Origin: CAYNWT01 sp964485095
GTDB lineage: Bacteria > Planctomycetota > Planctomycetia > Planctomycetales > Planctomycetaceae
Assembly: GCA_964485095.1 (NCBI GenBank)
Contig: CAZAIB010000009.1
Location: 29,749-93,748, forward strand
DNA length: 64,000 nt
Reading direction: 5' to 3'
The notes under the pieces are model-generated. The model was not told the origin of the DNA, made no database searches, and saw only the letters and a program-made list of their open reading frames with translations. Of the stretch, positions 27,321 to 36,029 are shown piece by piece (within the stretch, counting starts at the first letter, position 1; every line of letters starts with the position of its first letter). Both the position numbers and the translations under genes were made by a program.

Positions 27321-29607
27321 GTGATCGATTCGAGCCAATCGACTGACAGCCCTGCTAAGCCCGAATCGCGAACGTTACTGCACCGCGTATCGGGCGTCTG
27401 GCTGTCGCGCGCTGGTTGGGTTTTGTTTGTCCTGGCTGTGACGTTTCCTCTGGTGCTGTTGGCGTCAAGCCGCGCCACAGCGCGGTTCCGGAACGAGATC
27501 ACTGAGTGGGCTAATCCGGCGACAGAAGCCAGTCAGCGGTTCACTGATTTCCGCAACTGGTTTGGCCCCAACGAATACGTGTTGCTGACATGGCCAGGAA
27601 GTTCGCGCGACGACGCAACACTTGCGCGGGTCGAACAGGTTCTTGGCGAGAACCGGTTGGGTGGGCTAATCGATTCTGTCAGCAGCGGCCGGTCAGTGTA
27701 CGCCGCGTTGCGCGATCGGGGGCGTGTTGACGAATCGACAATTCGCCAGCGTCTTCAGGGCACGATTCTCGGCAAAGACGGTTCGCGCACGGGGATTGCG
27801 TTTAATCTGTCGGAAGCGGGACGAATGCGGCGCGATGTCGTTTTTCAGAAGCTTGATGGTGTTGACCGACGCGGGCATCGATACCGACCAGGTTCAGTTT
27901 GCCGGACTGGGGCACGATTTACATGTGCTGGATGATGAAGGGTTCCGGTCGCCGTTCCGAATGGTACCCGCGATCATGATTGTCGCTTTGTTGCTGACCT
28001 GGGTGTTTGTTCGCGACTGGCGCCTGGCCTGCTTCATCAACGCGTTGGGCACGTACAGCGGCTGCGTTTCGTTCACGCTGATTTACTTTACCGATATCAA
28101 CCTGAACGCAATCGTGTGGCCGCTGCCGACGCTGCTGATGTTGCTGACGGTTTCCGCCTGCCTGCACTTTCTAAGCTACTACCGAAGCGCTCGCAGTTCG
28201 GTCGGCGAAACTGGGGCCGAGCATGGCAATGCTGTTGCTGATGCGGTCGCCCACGTGTTCCGGCCCGTTTTGTTTTGTTCGCTGACGACCGGAGCCGGTT
28301 TGTTTTCTTTGTGCCTGAGCAACACGCGTCCCGTGCGCGAGTTTGGATTCTTTGGCGGGATGTCGGTGCTGTTGGCGAGCGTGATTACTGTCGTCGGCCT
28401 TTCGTCATGGTTGAAGCTCTTTCCCGCGCGATGGCCTGCTGCGGATACCAAACGCGGTGGTTTCTGGAGTTGGCTGGCGCGGTGGACGACTCGGTTCAGG
28501 GTTCCAATTATTGTGGTCATGATTGGCGGAATGGCGGTGCTTGGCGCTGGTGTGACGGGAATCGGAACGGGCGGCAACCTGCGAAACTTCTTCCCGGCTA
28601 GTCATTCAATAATTAAGGATGCGGCCAGCATTGAAAGCGACATTGGCCCGCTGAGTTCGGTGGAACTGTTGTTGAAGTTCGAGAATCCTTCTCGAGCAAA
28701 CGACTTCGAACGCATACGTCTGATTGGCGATCTGTGCGATCAGCTTAGGGAGAGGACGCCGGTTTCAGCCGCGGTATCAAGTCAGACGTTCGCCCCGAGT
28801 TGGGTGCCAGACGCAACCGGTCTCGCCCTCTCACGTGAGTTCGGCAAACTAAACACGCTCCGCAACACGCTCTCGCGTTACAGTCTGTTGCACGTTGATG
28901 AAGACTCCGACTTCGAAGTCTGGCGCGTGTCACTGCGATACTCCGGGCTGGCAACGGTGAATGTGCCGGTGTTGCAGCGCGATGTGGAAAACCTCGCGCG
29001 TGAGACGTTTTATGAAGACGAACAGCTTGTGTTCTCTGATGAACGCTTGACGGTTCTTCCTACAGGCGAGTTCGTCTTGTTCGACTTCGTTGACCGACAA
29101 TTTCTGCGCGACCTGGCCGTCACGTACTCCACTGCATTCGTTTTGATTTCGCTAGTGGTCTTTGGCCTGCTCAGGTCGGCTCGTGCGATGGGCCTGGCTT
29201 CGTTCCCGAATGTGTTCCCGGCTTTGGTCGTACTTGGCGTAGCGGGCTGGTTGGAACTGTCATTGGATGTGGCATCGCTAATGACCGCCAGCGTCGCGCT
29301 GGGAATCGCCGTTGATGACACGCTGCACTTCGTTCTCTGGTGGCGCGAACGCATCGACGCCGGCGACGCGCCGGTTGACGCCATTGAACACACAATGCGC
29401 CACTGCGGGTCGGCGATGGTTCAAACCAGCGTGTCCTGCGGACTAAGCATCGGTCTGTACGCGTTTTGTGGATTCCTGCCAACCGTGCGGTTCGGACTCC
29501 TGCTGGCATCGATGCTCATGATGGCCCTGATGGGCGATCTGATTCTGCTACCAGCACTTCTCTCAGGCGGCAAAGTTAAAGAACCAGACCCTGAAGCTCG
29601 TTCCTAA
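27321..29607 (+). pseudogene. RND/MMPL-family exporter, interrupted by a +1 frameshift (gene decay or sequence error)
   Basis: Two overlapping frames together make one protein of about 761 aa. The first, from GTG 27321 with AGGGGAA upstream, has a first helix (WVLFVLAVTFPLVLLAS) and the start of a periplasmic domain, and ends out of frame at 27935. The second carries the rest to 29607: MVLTDAGIDTDQVQFAGLGH, helices from about 27960, and a C-terminal half with GIAVDDTLHFVLWWRERID. That segment is typical of MMPL/HAE-3 exporters. Dropping one T from the run TTTTT at 27841-27845 joins them as RRDVVFRSLMVLTDAG. Substrates of such pumps include lipids and hopanoids; here unknown. Its stop overlaps the convergent spoVG stop. 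Confidence 0.85.
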
Positions 29608-30290
29608 TCCAGGCCCACGCCGAAGCCGTCGTCTTCCTGGTGGACTGGTGCGGCTGAGCGGGAGTCGGAATGCGGGCCGGCGGCTTCCGCTTCCATGGGA
29701 TCGACTCGGCGTTCGAGGGTGTTTTCTCGAGCCGGTACGGGGGCCTTGGGGGCTGGCGGTTTTACTGCGGGAGTGATTTTGGGCAGGGGATGGGGCTCAG
29801 TCGTTGCTGTTGGTTCTGAGTCGCTTCCGGTGGTCGAAGTAGTGGCTGGGGATTCGAAGTCCTGAGCGAATTCTGATTCGCCGTAGTCATCGTATTTGCA
29901 GATGTAGCCTGGTTCTTTGGCTTTGACGAACTCCTGATCGAACGCGGCCAGGACTTTTTCCTGGATCATCTCGCGGCATTCGGTGTTAATTGGATGGGCG
30001 ATGTCAGCGTACAACTTCGCGCGGCCATTTTGGTCGCGGGTGGCGCGTTCCTGGTTCAGTTTGTTGCCGCAGTTGCAGCAGTAGCAGGCGCGGAGTTCGT
30101 TTTTGTTTCCGCAGCGAGAACAGCGGTCGTTAAGCTTGCGGCTGGGCATAGCGACGAACGGGCCACGGGTTCCCTGAATGATCTTCAGGTCTCGAATGAC
30201 AAACGCTCCATCGATTGTGATTGAACAAAACGCCTGCAAGCGGTCGTTCGGTTCTTCCATTAGCTTGATGCGGACTTCGGTGATTTCCAT
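29604..30290 (-). CDS. spoVG: SpoVG-family protein with inserted zinc ribbon and long tail
   Basis: 228 aa. The start MEITEVRIKLMEEPNDRLQAF and ITIDGAFVIRDLKIIQG with GPFVAMPSRK is the SpoVG fold, an RNA/DNA-binding regulator of ~85-100 aa in Firmicutes. Right after it comes a zinc-ribbon-like insert with C57, C60, C71 and C74 (DRCSRCGNK, YCCNCGNK). The SpoVG continuation ADIAHPINTECREMIQ (the usual DIAHPI region) follows. The last ~90 residues are acidic/Pro-rich and probably disordered. ATG 30290 has AGGAG 8 nt upstream. ispE lies 81 bp upstream on the same strand, echoing the Firmicutes order ispE-purR-yabJ-spoVG. Confidence 0.92.
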   Translation of the reverse strand: MEITEVRIKLMEEPNDRLQAFCSITIDGAFVIRDLKIIQGTRGPFVAMPSRKLNDRCSRCGNKNELRACYCCNCGNKLNQERATRDQNGRAKLYADIAHPINTECREMIQEKVLAAFDQEFVKAKEPGYICKYDDYGESEFAQDFESPATTSTTGSDSEPTATTEPHPLPKITPAVKPPAPKAPVPARENTLERRVDPMEAEAAGPHSDSRSAAPVHQEDDGFGVGLD

Positions 30291-30371
30291 GATTGTGCTC
30301 CTGCTGTCCCACCAGAGTTGTATTCGTCCGTCCCGCTCTTCTCCGTCAATTCAGCCCACAGTTGGCTGTCG

Positions 30372-31241
30372 CTAGCCAGTCATCGATACCGCAAACGTTG
30401 TTCCGTCGGGGTGTGCATTTCTAATTGTATGCGCGTTTCGCATAGCGGCCCGTCGGGTTGGCGCGAGTCCGAACCATGCCGATCCGCTGCCCGTCATTTG
30501 GTTTGTTCCGTTAAAACTCGCAGCAAGCCGACTGAGTTCCGGTCGGATTTTCATCGCTGCGTCTGAGAGCCGGTTGTGGAGAGCCATATGACCGCTGCGC
30601 AGGTCACTCATGAAGTCTCCGATATCTCGTGGCGTTCCCGGAACGCTGCACGCTGCAAAAACTTCCGGCGTGCTTAGACCCGGGCCTGGGTGCGAAATTA
30701 CAAAGTGCAATTGTCGTTCCGGGCGATGAGCTTCCACTTGCTCACCTCGTCCACGACACACGGCGGCGGGAGTTTGTTCGATGAAAAAGTTGATGTCGCT
30801 GCCAAGTTCTGCGGCCATGCTGTGCAAATCGGCTCGCGAAACGCCCAGATTCCACATCTTGTTCAGACCCAGCAATGTTGCGGCGGCGTCGCTGGAACCG
30901 CCCCCAAGGCCAGCCTGCGCGGGGATCCGCTTATAGAGTTCAATGTGCGCGCCTTGTTCGCAGCCGGTGCGTTGGCGCAGCAGGTCGGCCGCTTTCCAAA
31001 CCAGGTTGCTTTCGTCCGACGGGATATCTGCTGCCGCGCCAGATTGGACACGCAAGCTTAGCCGGGTTGGTTCTGTCGGAAGCGAGGGACGGAATCGGAG
31101 CGTGTCGTACAGGTCGACCGCTACCATGAACGTTTCGAGTTCATGAAAACCGTCATTGCGCCTGCCGATGATCTCAAGGTAAAGGTTCAGCTTGGCTGGT
31201 GTATGAACCAACCACTGCTGTCCGTTCCGTTGGAAGAGCAT
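30372..31241 (-). CDS. ispE: 4-diphosphocytidyl-2-C-methyl-D-erythritol kinase
   Basis: 289 aa GHMP kinase of the MEP isoprenoid pathway; it phosphorylates CDP-methylerythritol with ATP. TPAKLNLYLEIIGRRNDGFHE is the N-terminal signature with the catalytic Lys17. RIPAQAGLGGGSSDAAA (105-121) is the GHMP ATP loop. LGSDINFFIEQTPAAVCRGRGE and the C-terminal MTGSGSAWFGL match the family. Length is normal. The start ATG 31241 adds about 10 residues before the usual beginning; this may be real. spoVG lies downstream on the same strand. Confidence 0.95.
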   Translation of the reverse strand: MLFQRNGQQWLVHTPAKLNLYLEIIGRRNDGFHELETFMVAVDLYDTLRFRPSLPTEPTRLSLRVQSGAAADIPSDESNLVWKAADLLRQRTGCEQGAHIELYKRIPAQAGLGGGSSDAAATLLGLNKMWNLGVSRADLHSMAAELGSDINFFIEQTPAAVCRGRGEQVEAHRPERQLHFVISHPGPGLSTPEVFAACSVPGTPRDIGDFMSDLRSGHMALHNRLSDAAMKIRPELSRLAASFNGTNQMTGSGSAWFGLAPTRRAAMRNAHTIRNAHPDGTTFAVSMTG

Positions 31242-31414
31242 CAGGTCACCGATTCGCCTTGGCAGTAGGATTCGAGAGTGGCTGCGCGAATCGTCTCTGT
31301 GCTGACCTTACGAGGTCCCTGCACATGAGATCGCGTTTGATGCTATTCACGGCCCAAAAGCCGGTCAAGATCGGTTTTCCGGTTGATAGAATAGGTAAGG
31401 TTCGAAGGCCGCTA

Positions 31415-32026
31415 TCAATGGGTTTTGCGGTAGACGCTGACGCCATCAAGATAGGAGTAAGTCACTAGTAACGCTCCCTGAGCGGCACAGTGATCGAACA
31501 AGCCGGTGATCACGTCGTCTTCACCTGGCCACGGGTACGCGAAGATCACATCGAAGTCGTCTGGGTCGAGCTGCAATTCCTGGTACGCGTCGTCCACGTC
31601 TGTGTTCAGCCAGAACACATCGGACGAGATCGTCTTGTCAACAATATGCTCAGCGCCTTCCGTAACGAAGCTGCCCTGCACAAAGCTGACTCGATGATTT
31701 GTATCGGCCGCGAGCTCGCGAGCGTGGTCAACCAATGGCCCTTCGATTTCGATGCCATACGATTCGAACCCAAGACCGGAGGCCAGCGAGGCAACAACTC
31801 CGAACCCACTTCCCCATTCACAGAACACATTGCCTGTTGCAAGGTTGGTACGTCTGATCCATTGAAGCGCGGTGTAGACCGGTTCGAACTCGCACGCAAC
31901 AAACGCCGGGATACGGTTCTCGTCAAGAAACGCCTGGACACGCGCTCTCGCTTCCGCGAGGTACGCAGTGATCTCGCCGGGCAGCGGATCGGAGGACTCG
32001 ATAATTTCAACCGGCACTAGTGACAT
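31415..32026 (-). CDS. Class I SAM-dependent methyltransferase-like protein
   Basis: 203 aa. FCEWGSGFGVVASLA (about 69-83) is a motif I for SAM binding (E/DxGxGxG). SYGIEIEGPLVDHAREL is motif post-I with the acidic residue for ribose, and FDVIFAYPWPGED is a motif IV-like segment. The N-terminal ~65 residues have no clear match. The last ~15 residues contain VTYSYLDGVSVYR. The substrate is not evident. It is a single gene 173 bp upstream of ispE on the same strand and divergent from the PEP-CTERM protease-like gene. Confidence 0.8.
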   Translation of the reverse strand: MSLVPVEIIESSDPLPGEITAYLAEARARVQAFLDENRIPAFVACEFEPVYTALQWIRRTNLATGNVFCEWGSGFGVVASLASGLGFESYGIEIEGPLVDHARELAADTNHRVSFVQGSFVTEGAEHIVDKTISSDVFWLNTDVDDAYQELQLDPDDFDVIFAYPWPGEDDVITGLFDHCAAQGALLVTYSYLDGVSVYRKTH

Positions 32027-32393
32027 GCTTCGAAGCTAATTACCTGAGGTTTGATTGGGTAGAGTGAACATAGAGATATAGCGAAATTGGGCTACGAACC
32101 TCAGAAAACTCTGCGGTATGGCGAGACTTTCGCACCTGATGTCTTGCGATGTCAACAATATGCTGTGTCCCCAGGCCCGAGCCGGGCTCAACGGCATATC
32201 GGTCCCGGCTGCGACATTGTTTCTGGCGTTGTCCACGCTGAACAAAACCGCCCCGCCGGCTGCTGAGATTTCTAACGAAACCCGTGACGCGTCATCCGCA
32301 CTCCTCACTCCTGCTTGACAATGACCGAGATCAAGGTCACTGTGGAATAGAGTACCAATCACAATGTAGGCATTCTTGGTCAGGGTCGAGATT
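32027..32393. promoter_or_regulatory. Divergent intergenic region, 367 bp, with an inverted repeat
   Basis: TTGACA at 32315-32320 resembles a -35 box facing the PEP-CTERM gene, but no good -10 follows at standard spacing. An inverted repeat TGACC-8-GGTCA (32322-32326 and 32335-32339) sits just after it and could be an operator. A short frame at 32118-32318 has no homology that I recognise. Confidence 0.35.
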
Positions 32394-33725
32394 ATGATGC
32401 GTCTCAGGCAAGCACTTGCCTTCGCTGCTCTGTTGGCTTTTGCCACTCAGCCGGCTCACGCCAGCATCACCGTGTGGCTGGACTTCACATCCGACACGCA
32501 CAACGGCGCTGGGATGACGGGCCCAAACGGAACCAGCGACTGGATTGAAGAACTGAACCAGGCGACCGCCACCGCTGGTGTTGCCAACTTCTCGGCCGCA
32601 GAGCGTTCAGCGATCGAAACCGACATCATCGGCCAGTTGAACACCATTTACGCCGACTACCAGGTGACGTTCACAACCAGTCAACCGGCATTCGAATCTG
32701 AAACGATTAACTTCGGACTCGACGACGCCTCTGTCCCCAACGGCGTGCTTGGGTTTGCTCCCTTGGATATTGGGAACCAGTTCAACGCCGATCTTGGGAT
32801 CACAAACGTGGCTCCTGAGAACTTTGCCTTCTTTATTGAAGCGGGTGAAGCCAGAGCTCTGCAAATTTCAGAAATCGCGGCCGGCCTTGCCGGTACAGCG
32901 GCGCACGAACTTGGTCACTCTGTCGGTCTCCTGCACCATCACGCCTACAGCAACGAAGGCATTGATCCCAGCAACTACGCAAACACGATGGGATTGCAAA
33001 ACGAACACATTATCGCAACCGGTTCCACGGGACTTACCGAACTTGGACGAGAGACGTTGCGTGACTTCTCGCCGTTCGAACAAGTGATGTTGGACATCAC
33101 CGGCGGGTCTCAAGTGATTTTTGGCGGACAGGACAATGACTCTTTGGTTCTGAACCCGATTTTCTCTGATCGAACTGAGAACGGCGGCTTCAACGGGCTG
33201 GGTACCGATGCGGGCGATACGCTGGCAACAGCCCAGTTGCTCAATCAGGGGGTGGGCGAAACCTCTGGGTTGGACATTGCGTTTGTCGAAGCGGATTTAG
33301 ATTCGGCGACCGGAGACGTTGACATATTTCGTCTGGATGTCGCGGCCCCCGGCACATTGCTGGCCCATTTCTACAGCGATTCGTTGCTGTATGGGGCTGG
33401 AGCCGAGTTCAACGGGCAGTTGGAACTACTGGACAGTAGCGGTTCGGTGATCGCGAGTAACGACGACGTTCGGTACGACGGCAATACCTTCGATGCGGGA
33501 ACAGTCCGAACCACCGATTCGTTTCTCAACAACATCACACTCGCGAGTGCCGGGGACTACTACCTCAGAGTGTCCGGTGTGGACGGCGAAGAACTCGGCA
33601 GCAACTACTGGTTGGTAACCGCATTCAGTTCTTCAGCGGTACCCGAACCAAGTTCGATTGCGTTCACACTGTTAGGATTCGCGGGCTTGCTGACTCGTCG
33701 AAAGAGACGAGATGCAATCGCCTGA
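32394..33725 (+). CDS. PEP-CTERM-anchored metzincin-like protein
   Basis: About 443 aa. I chose ATG 32394 (the longest frame needs TTG 32376). The signal peptide is MMRLRQALAFAALLAF and so on, cleaved near THPAHA-like AHA (residue 23). HELGHSVGLLH at 171-181 is the extended zinc motif HExxHxxGxxH of metzincin proteases, followed at distance by Met-containing YANTMGLQN, a possible Met-turn. The region 270-420 is beta-rich with DVDIFRLDV and DYYLRVSG, as in pre-peptidase C-terminal domains. The end has VPEPSSIAF, a hydrophobic helix and RRKRR, the PEP-CTERM sorting signal cleaved by exosortase. It overlaps the next gene by 14 bp. Confidence 0.88.
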   Translation: MMRLRQALAFAALLAFATQPAHASITVWLDFTSDTHNGAGMTGPNGTSDWIEELNQATATAGVANFSAAERSAIETDIIGQLNTIYADYQVTFTTSQPAFESETINFGLDDASVPNGVLGFAPLDIGNQFNADLGITNVAPENFAFFIEAGEARALQISEIAAGLAGTAAHELGHSVGLLHHHAYSNEGIDPSNYANTMGLQNEHIIATGSTGLTELGRETLRDFSPFEQVMLDITGGSQVIFGGQDNDSLVLNPIFSDRTENGGFNGLGTDAGDTLATAQLLNQGVGETSGLDIAFVEADLDSATGDVDIFRLDVAAPGTLLAHFYSDSLLYGAGAEFNGQLELLDSSGSVIASNDDVRYDGNTFDAGTVRTTDSFLNNITLASAGDYYLRVSGVDGEELGSNYWLVTAFSSSAVPEPSSIAFTLLGFAGLLTRRKRRDAIA

Positions 33726-35877
33726 ACAGGCGGCGGTCCGTAAAGAAGCTCCAAGGGCACGGCTTGCGTTCTTTGCTGTGGCGATATGCCTGGCGTGGGG
33801 ACTATCGCTGCAAGGGGGCTTCGTATGGATCGACCATGCCGAAGTTGAAAGCGGCTACGCCAGGATTCATTCGGTTGAAGAGTTCTCGGCCGTCTGGCGA
33901 CAATCGCTGGATCAGTTCTTGGAGCGCACGGAAGGCCGCGTTGCGAATCCTGGCGGGTACTTCCGCCCCGTCTACTGCATCAGCCTGACTATTGATTGGT
34001 TACTAAGTCGCGGCACTCCGGCGTGGTTCCATTTCGAGAACCTGCTTTGGCAACTGCTGGTTGTGTGGCTGTTGTACAAACTTGGCTGCCGATTGTTCGA
34101 AGCAGAACGGCATGGCGAAATCATGGCGTTCTGGGCTGCGATTCTGTTTGCGGTCCATCCCATGTGCGGTCAATCGGTCGCTTGGATTTGCGGGCGGAAA
34201 GACCTGCTGTGCGCCGCGTTTGGCCTGGGCAGTTTGCTGTGCTTTGTCAGCAGCATGCGCGAACGCATTCCCGACGAAATTAACCCGGTCCGTCCGTTGT
34301 GGAGACTTGTGCCAGTCGTTGTTTCGCCCATCGCATTGTTGCTGGCAGTTCTGTCTAAGGAACTTGGGTTTGTTGTACCGATTGTTGCCACGGTCTGGTG
34401 GTGGTTCCAACCGGGCGAGCTGGACATTGTCGATCCGGAGGCTCCAACACAATCGCGGTTCCCCACGGCATCAATCACACCTCACACAGTGCTCACAAGA
34501 CGAACTCGGCTGCGCGGTTCCATTACTCTTGGGTTGCTTTGGAGTGTTGCCGTCGGCGCGGTCGTCTATCGCGTGTCTGTCATCGGCGCGTTTGGTTTAG
34601 GTGAGCAGTACCCGGGGCCGGACCTGTATCGCAACATCGAAATTGGTTGCTCGCTGCTATGCACCTATGTGCTGCGCGTGTTTGCTCCGTTTCAACCCAC
34701 GATTGTCGATCGCTGGTTTATCGGTCCTCGCGGAATCGTTGGAGTGTTGAGCGTTGTGGTTGTGAGTGTCTCGGTGCTTGGGTTGATTCGATCGATGCGG
34801 CAACGATCGCTTGGGGCCTTCGGCTGGGCGTGGTTCCTTCTGTGGATGCTACCCGCATCCGGCATCCTGCCTCTTCGTCACCTGTACGCTGAACGCTACT
34901 TGTTTCCCGGAATGTGGGGCCTGATGGCAGCCACGACGCACGCGCTCTTTCGATACCTTCCGATTGACGTGGCGAACCCCGAACATCGCAGGAAGCGTCT
35001 CATCAGTTTGGTGGTGGCGATCGTCTTCGCAGCTATCTCATTCAACCAGACCCAGTACTGGCGCAGCGACAAGGCTTTGTTCGCCCACGCTTTGAACCAA
35101 AACGAAAACTACGTTGAGGGCGCTGTTGGGCTGGCTTCGTATGAGATCGGCGAACGTGAATACCAACAGGCCGCCGACTATGCGCAGCAGGCGATCGAAG
35201 CGACACAGGATACGGATTACCATTCGTATTGGTCGCCGTTCGTCACGTACAGCAACCTGGGGCTTGCCAACTTCTACCAGGGCAACCACGAAGAAGCGAC
35301 GGCCGCGTTCGAAGAATCGATTGAGGCCAGACCACGGAACGCAGTCGGTCACTACCACCTAGGCCTTGTTGCGATGACATCGAAGCGGCTGGATGTCGCC
35401 GTCCAGCACTTCAGGACAGCGCTCAAGTGTCAGCCCAATCATTACCTGTCGTTAAGCAACCTGGGGTTCGCGTACCTGCAGCAAGAGCGCTTCGCTGACT
35501 CCATCGAAGTCTACGAACCGCTTATCGTGGCGGCTCCTTCGGACACGAAGAACCGCAGCAATCTTGCCACCGCGTACTTGATGGACAAGCGGGACCTGGA
35601 CGCGGAGTTCCAGTTTGAAGTACTCCTAAGGGACGTCGGTCCGGAACCGGTTCTTCATGCGAAACTGGCGTGGGCCCAATGGCGATTGGGACGAGTCACA
35701 AAGGCTCTGCTTAACATTAGGGAAGCTGTTCAGAAAGACCCGAAGCACCCGACCGTCAAGTATGTGGCTAACATGATCCGCCAGTCAGAGATGCGGTTCA
35801 AAACGCCTCCCGACAAGACTTCCGCGAAGGAACCGCAGCCGGCGAAAGAATCAGCGGACACCGCGGCTGAGAAGTGA
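33712..35877 (+). CDS. TMTC-like multipass membrane protein with C-terminal TPRs
   Basis: 721 aa. About ten helices in the first 440 residues; a periplasmic loop early on has VWIDHAEVESGYARIHS and GGYFRPVYCISLTID. FAVHPMCGQSVAWICGRKDLL follows. This is the TMTC/DUF1736 pattern, a GT-C-like family whose animal members O-mannosylate cadherins. Residues 470-690 are TPRs (YQQAADYAQQAIEAT, HEEATAAFEESIEARP, LDVAVQHFRTALKCQP). The C-terminus is Lys/Pro/Ala-rich. ATG 33712 lies within the end of the PEP-CTERM gene, so both may be translated from one mRNA. A role in modifying the exported neighbour is a guess. Confidence 0.85.
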   Translation: MQSPEQAAVRKEAPRARLAFFAVAICLAWGLSLQGGFVWIDHAEVESGYARIHSVEEFSAVWRQSLDQFLERTEGRVANPGGYFRPVYCISLTIDWLLSRGTPAWFHFENLLWQLLVVWLLYKLGCRLFEAERHGEIMAFWAAILFAVHPMCGQSVAWICGRKDLLCAAFGLGSLLCFVSSMRERIPDEINPVRPLWRLVPVVVSPIALLLAVLSKELGFVVPIVATVWWWFQPGELDIVDPEAPTQSRFPTASITPHTVLTRRTRLRGSITLGLLWSVAVGAVVYRVSVIGAFGLGEQYPGPDLYRNIEIGCSLLCTYVLRVFAPFQPTIVDRWFIGPRGIVGVLSVVVVSVSVLGLIRSMRQRSLGAFGWAWFLLWMLPASGILPLRHLYAERYLFPGMWGLMAATTHALFRYLPIDVANPEHRRKRLISLVVAIVFAAISFNQTQYWRSDKALFAHALNQNENYVEGAVGLASYEIGEREYQQAADYAQQAIEATQDTDYHSYWSPFVTYSNLGLANFYQGNHEEATAAFEESIEARPRNAVGHYHLGLVAMTSKRLDVAVQHFRTALKCQPNHYLSLSNLGFAYLQQERFADSIEVYEPLIVAAPSDTKNRSNLATAYLMDKRDLDAEFQFEVLLRDVGPEPVLHAKLAWAQWRLGRVTKALLNIREAVQKDPKHPTVKYVANMIRQSEMRFKTPPDKTSAKEPQPAKESADTAAEK

Positions 35878-36029
35878 CGCTGGCTTCAGTGTGAACCTGG
35901 ACTGGCTGAGACCGTCCTACTTTCAGCTGGCGGTAGCTGGGTTCGGACAGCCCGTAGTCAGCGCCCTCGACCTGAGCAGCCGAAATGCTGTATCTTCCCG
36001 GCGCGATACTGATTCAATGAAAGCGCGTT

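Noticed and set aside
32036..32446. Minus-strand 136-aa frame in the divergent region
   Set aside because: Overlaps the signal peptide region of the PEP-CTERM gene; no domain or start context.
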